From positions 3,412,482-3,476,481 of the forward strand of contig NZ_FSRA01000001.1 of the NCBI RefSeq assembly GCF_900129465.1: a stretch of DNA of 64,000 nt. Reading direction: 5' to 3'. Origin of the DNA: Chitinophaga niabensis. Lineage in GTDB: Bacteria; Bacteroidota; Bacteroidia; Chitinophagales; Chitinophagaceae. The notes under the pieces were generated by a model that did no database searches, had not been told where the DNA came from, and worked only from the letters and a program-made list of their open reading frames with translations. The position numbers and the translations under genes were made by a program. Within the stretch, counting starts at the first letter, position 1; every line of letters starts with the position of its first letter. Shown here one piece after another: positions 63,505-64,000 of this stretch.

Positions 63505-64000
63505 CTATTGATCTTCCTTTAAAGTAGCCTTTGGATCCCTTCTCCATAATTTGGCCCGCTCCGCTGTCCAGTAGATCAATGTTTCATTGGTCATGGTCCG
63601 TAACAGGTCGTGCGAAGGAGTGTATTTGTAGATGAACTGCAGCAGGGAATCTCCCACCAGGCCCGTTACTTTGGTCACAAAGGCTTTGGAATAACGGTAA
63701 TCCACATAGGATTGCCTGTTATATTCATCGTACAGTTTCTTGAATTTGCGGAGATCTTTCTCCTTTTGGGAATACCGGGAGAAGGGGCTAAAAACGACAC
63801 CAAATCCTCCCTGTCCGGGGCCTCTTTTGGATTTATCTACCAGGCTGCGGTTCTCAGTTTCCAGGAAAGGCCTGAATTCTTCAGCACGGGCCAGAGAGTC
63901 CAGCTGGTAAGGACTCCATTTCCCGGATACTTCCACACTTGGCAGAAAACGCTCCTGCTCGCGCATGCGTACATCATTCACCTGCGTACCTGCATAATTG
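63505..64000 (-). CDS. C-terminal part of a probable secreted protein; start outside window
   Basis: The frame is open to the window edge (reading NYAGTQVNDVRMREQERFLP at that end) and ends at TAG 63505. It is rich in basic and aromatic residues: PFSRYSQKEKDLRKFKKLYDEYN, VTGLVGDSLLQFIYKYTPSHDLLRTMTNETL. The tail resembles the C-terminus of Bacteroidota carboxypeptidase-regulatory-domain proteins of unknown role, but without the N-terminus this is a guess. An in-frame GTG at 63981 is unlikely to be the true start. Confidence 0.6.
   Translation of the reverse strand, partial: NYAGTQVNDVRMREQERFLPSVEVSGKWSPYQLDSLARAEEFRPFLETENRSLVDKSKRGPGQGGFGVVFSPFSRYSQKEKDLRKFKKLYDEYNRQSYVDYRYSKAFVTKVTGLVGDSLLQFIYKYTPSHDLLRTMTNETLIYWTAERAKLWRRDPKATLKEDQ

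Overview
The window looks like chromosome from an aerobic Bacteroidota bacterium of the Chitinophaga type. The evidence is SusC/SusD pairs, ECF sigma/FecR pairs with STN-bearing SusC receptors, promoters of the form TTTG-N19/20-TAnnTTTG, few Shine-Dalgarno sequences, and an oxygen-dependent heme pathway. This assignment is from gene content only; no database search was run. Gene order is ordinary chromosomal. I saw no tRNA, rRNA, CRISPR array, transposase or phage gene.

Layout. 1-5.9 kb: tightly packed heme genes hemC(partial)-D-E-F-B-L, several joined by ATGA overlaps. 6-13.3 kb: ECF sigma, FecR anti-sigma, SusC, SusD, ending at a terminator shared with a convergent S9 peptidase. 16.3-27.4 kb: a second sigma/FecR/SusC/SusD set followed by two secreted glycosidase-like genes, i.e. 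a small polysaccharide utilisation locus. 27.4-40.3 kb: mixed cell-surface and housekeeping genes (esterase, DUF4142 lipoprotein, methyltransferase, glycosyltransferase, OxyR, tail-specific protease, sugar dehydrogenase, MFS pump, YkgJ-type protein). 40.4-43.3 kb: gcvP. 43.3-53.5 kb: an inverted-repeat array, a TonB-type outer-membrane protein, a deaminase, and several secreted proteins including an FKBP. 53.5-60.9 kb (minus strand): a seven-gene aromatic amino acid operon, pheA-aminotransferase-tyrA-DAHP synthase/chorismate mutase-aroB-aroA-aroC. 61.4-64 kb: a small lipoprotein, a sigma factor with a membrane protease, and a partial gene.

The two most notable signals are RNA regulators. (1) Upstream of pheA on the minus strand are two consecutive leader-peptide attenuators. 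Each has a tiny ORF packed with Phe/Tyr (and, in the first, Trp) codons, followed by an intrinsic terminator. In each, the end of the leader ORF can pair with the 5' arm of that terminator. A canonical Bacteroidota promoter lies just upstream. Together they would gate almost the whole shikimate/Phe/Tyr pathway by aromatic aminoacyl-tRNA supply. (2) A clear TPP riboswitch aptamer plus terminator sits right after the stop codon of a DUF4142 lipoprotein gene. No same-strand gene follows it; the next gene is convergent. It is therefore an orphan or 3'-UTR riboswitch that may control antisense transcription.

Other points of interest are an array of 11-bp repeats forming a large hairpin after gcvP, an anti-sigma-like/trypsin-like protease fusion next to its sigma factor, a reading frame that runs through its own terminator into the antisense of its neighbour, and an atypical substrate-binding motif in AroA.
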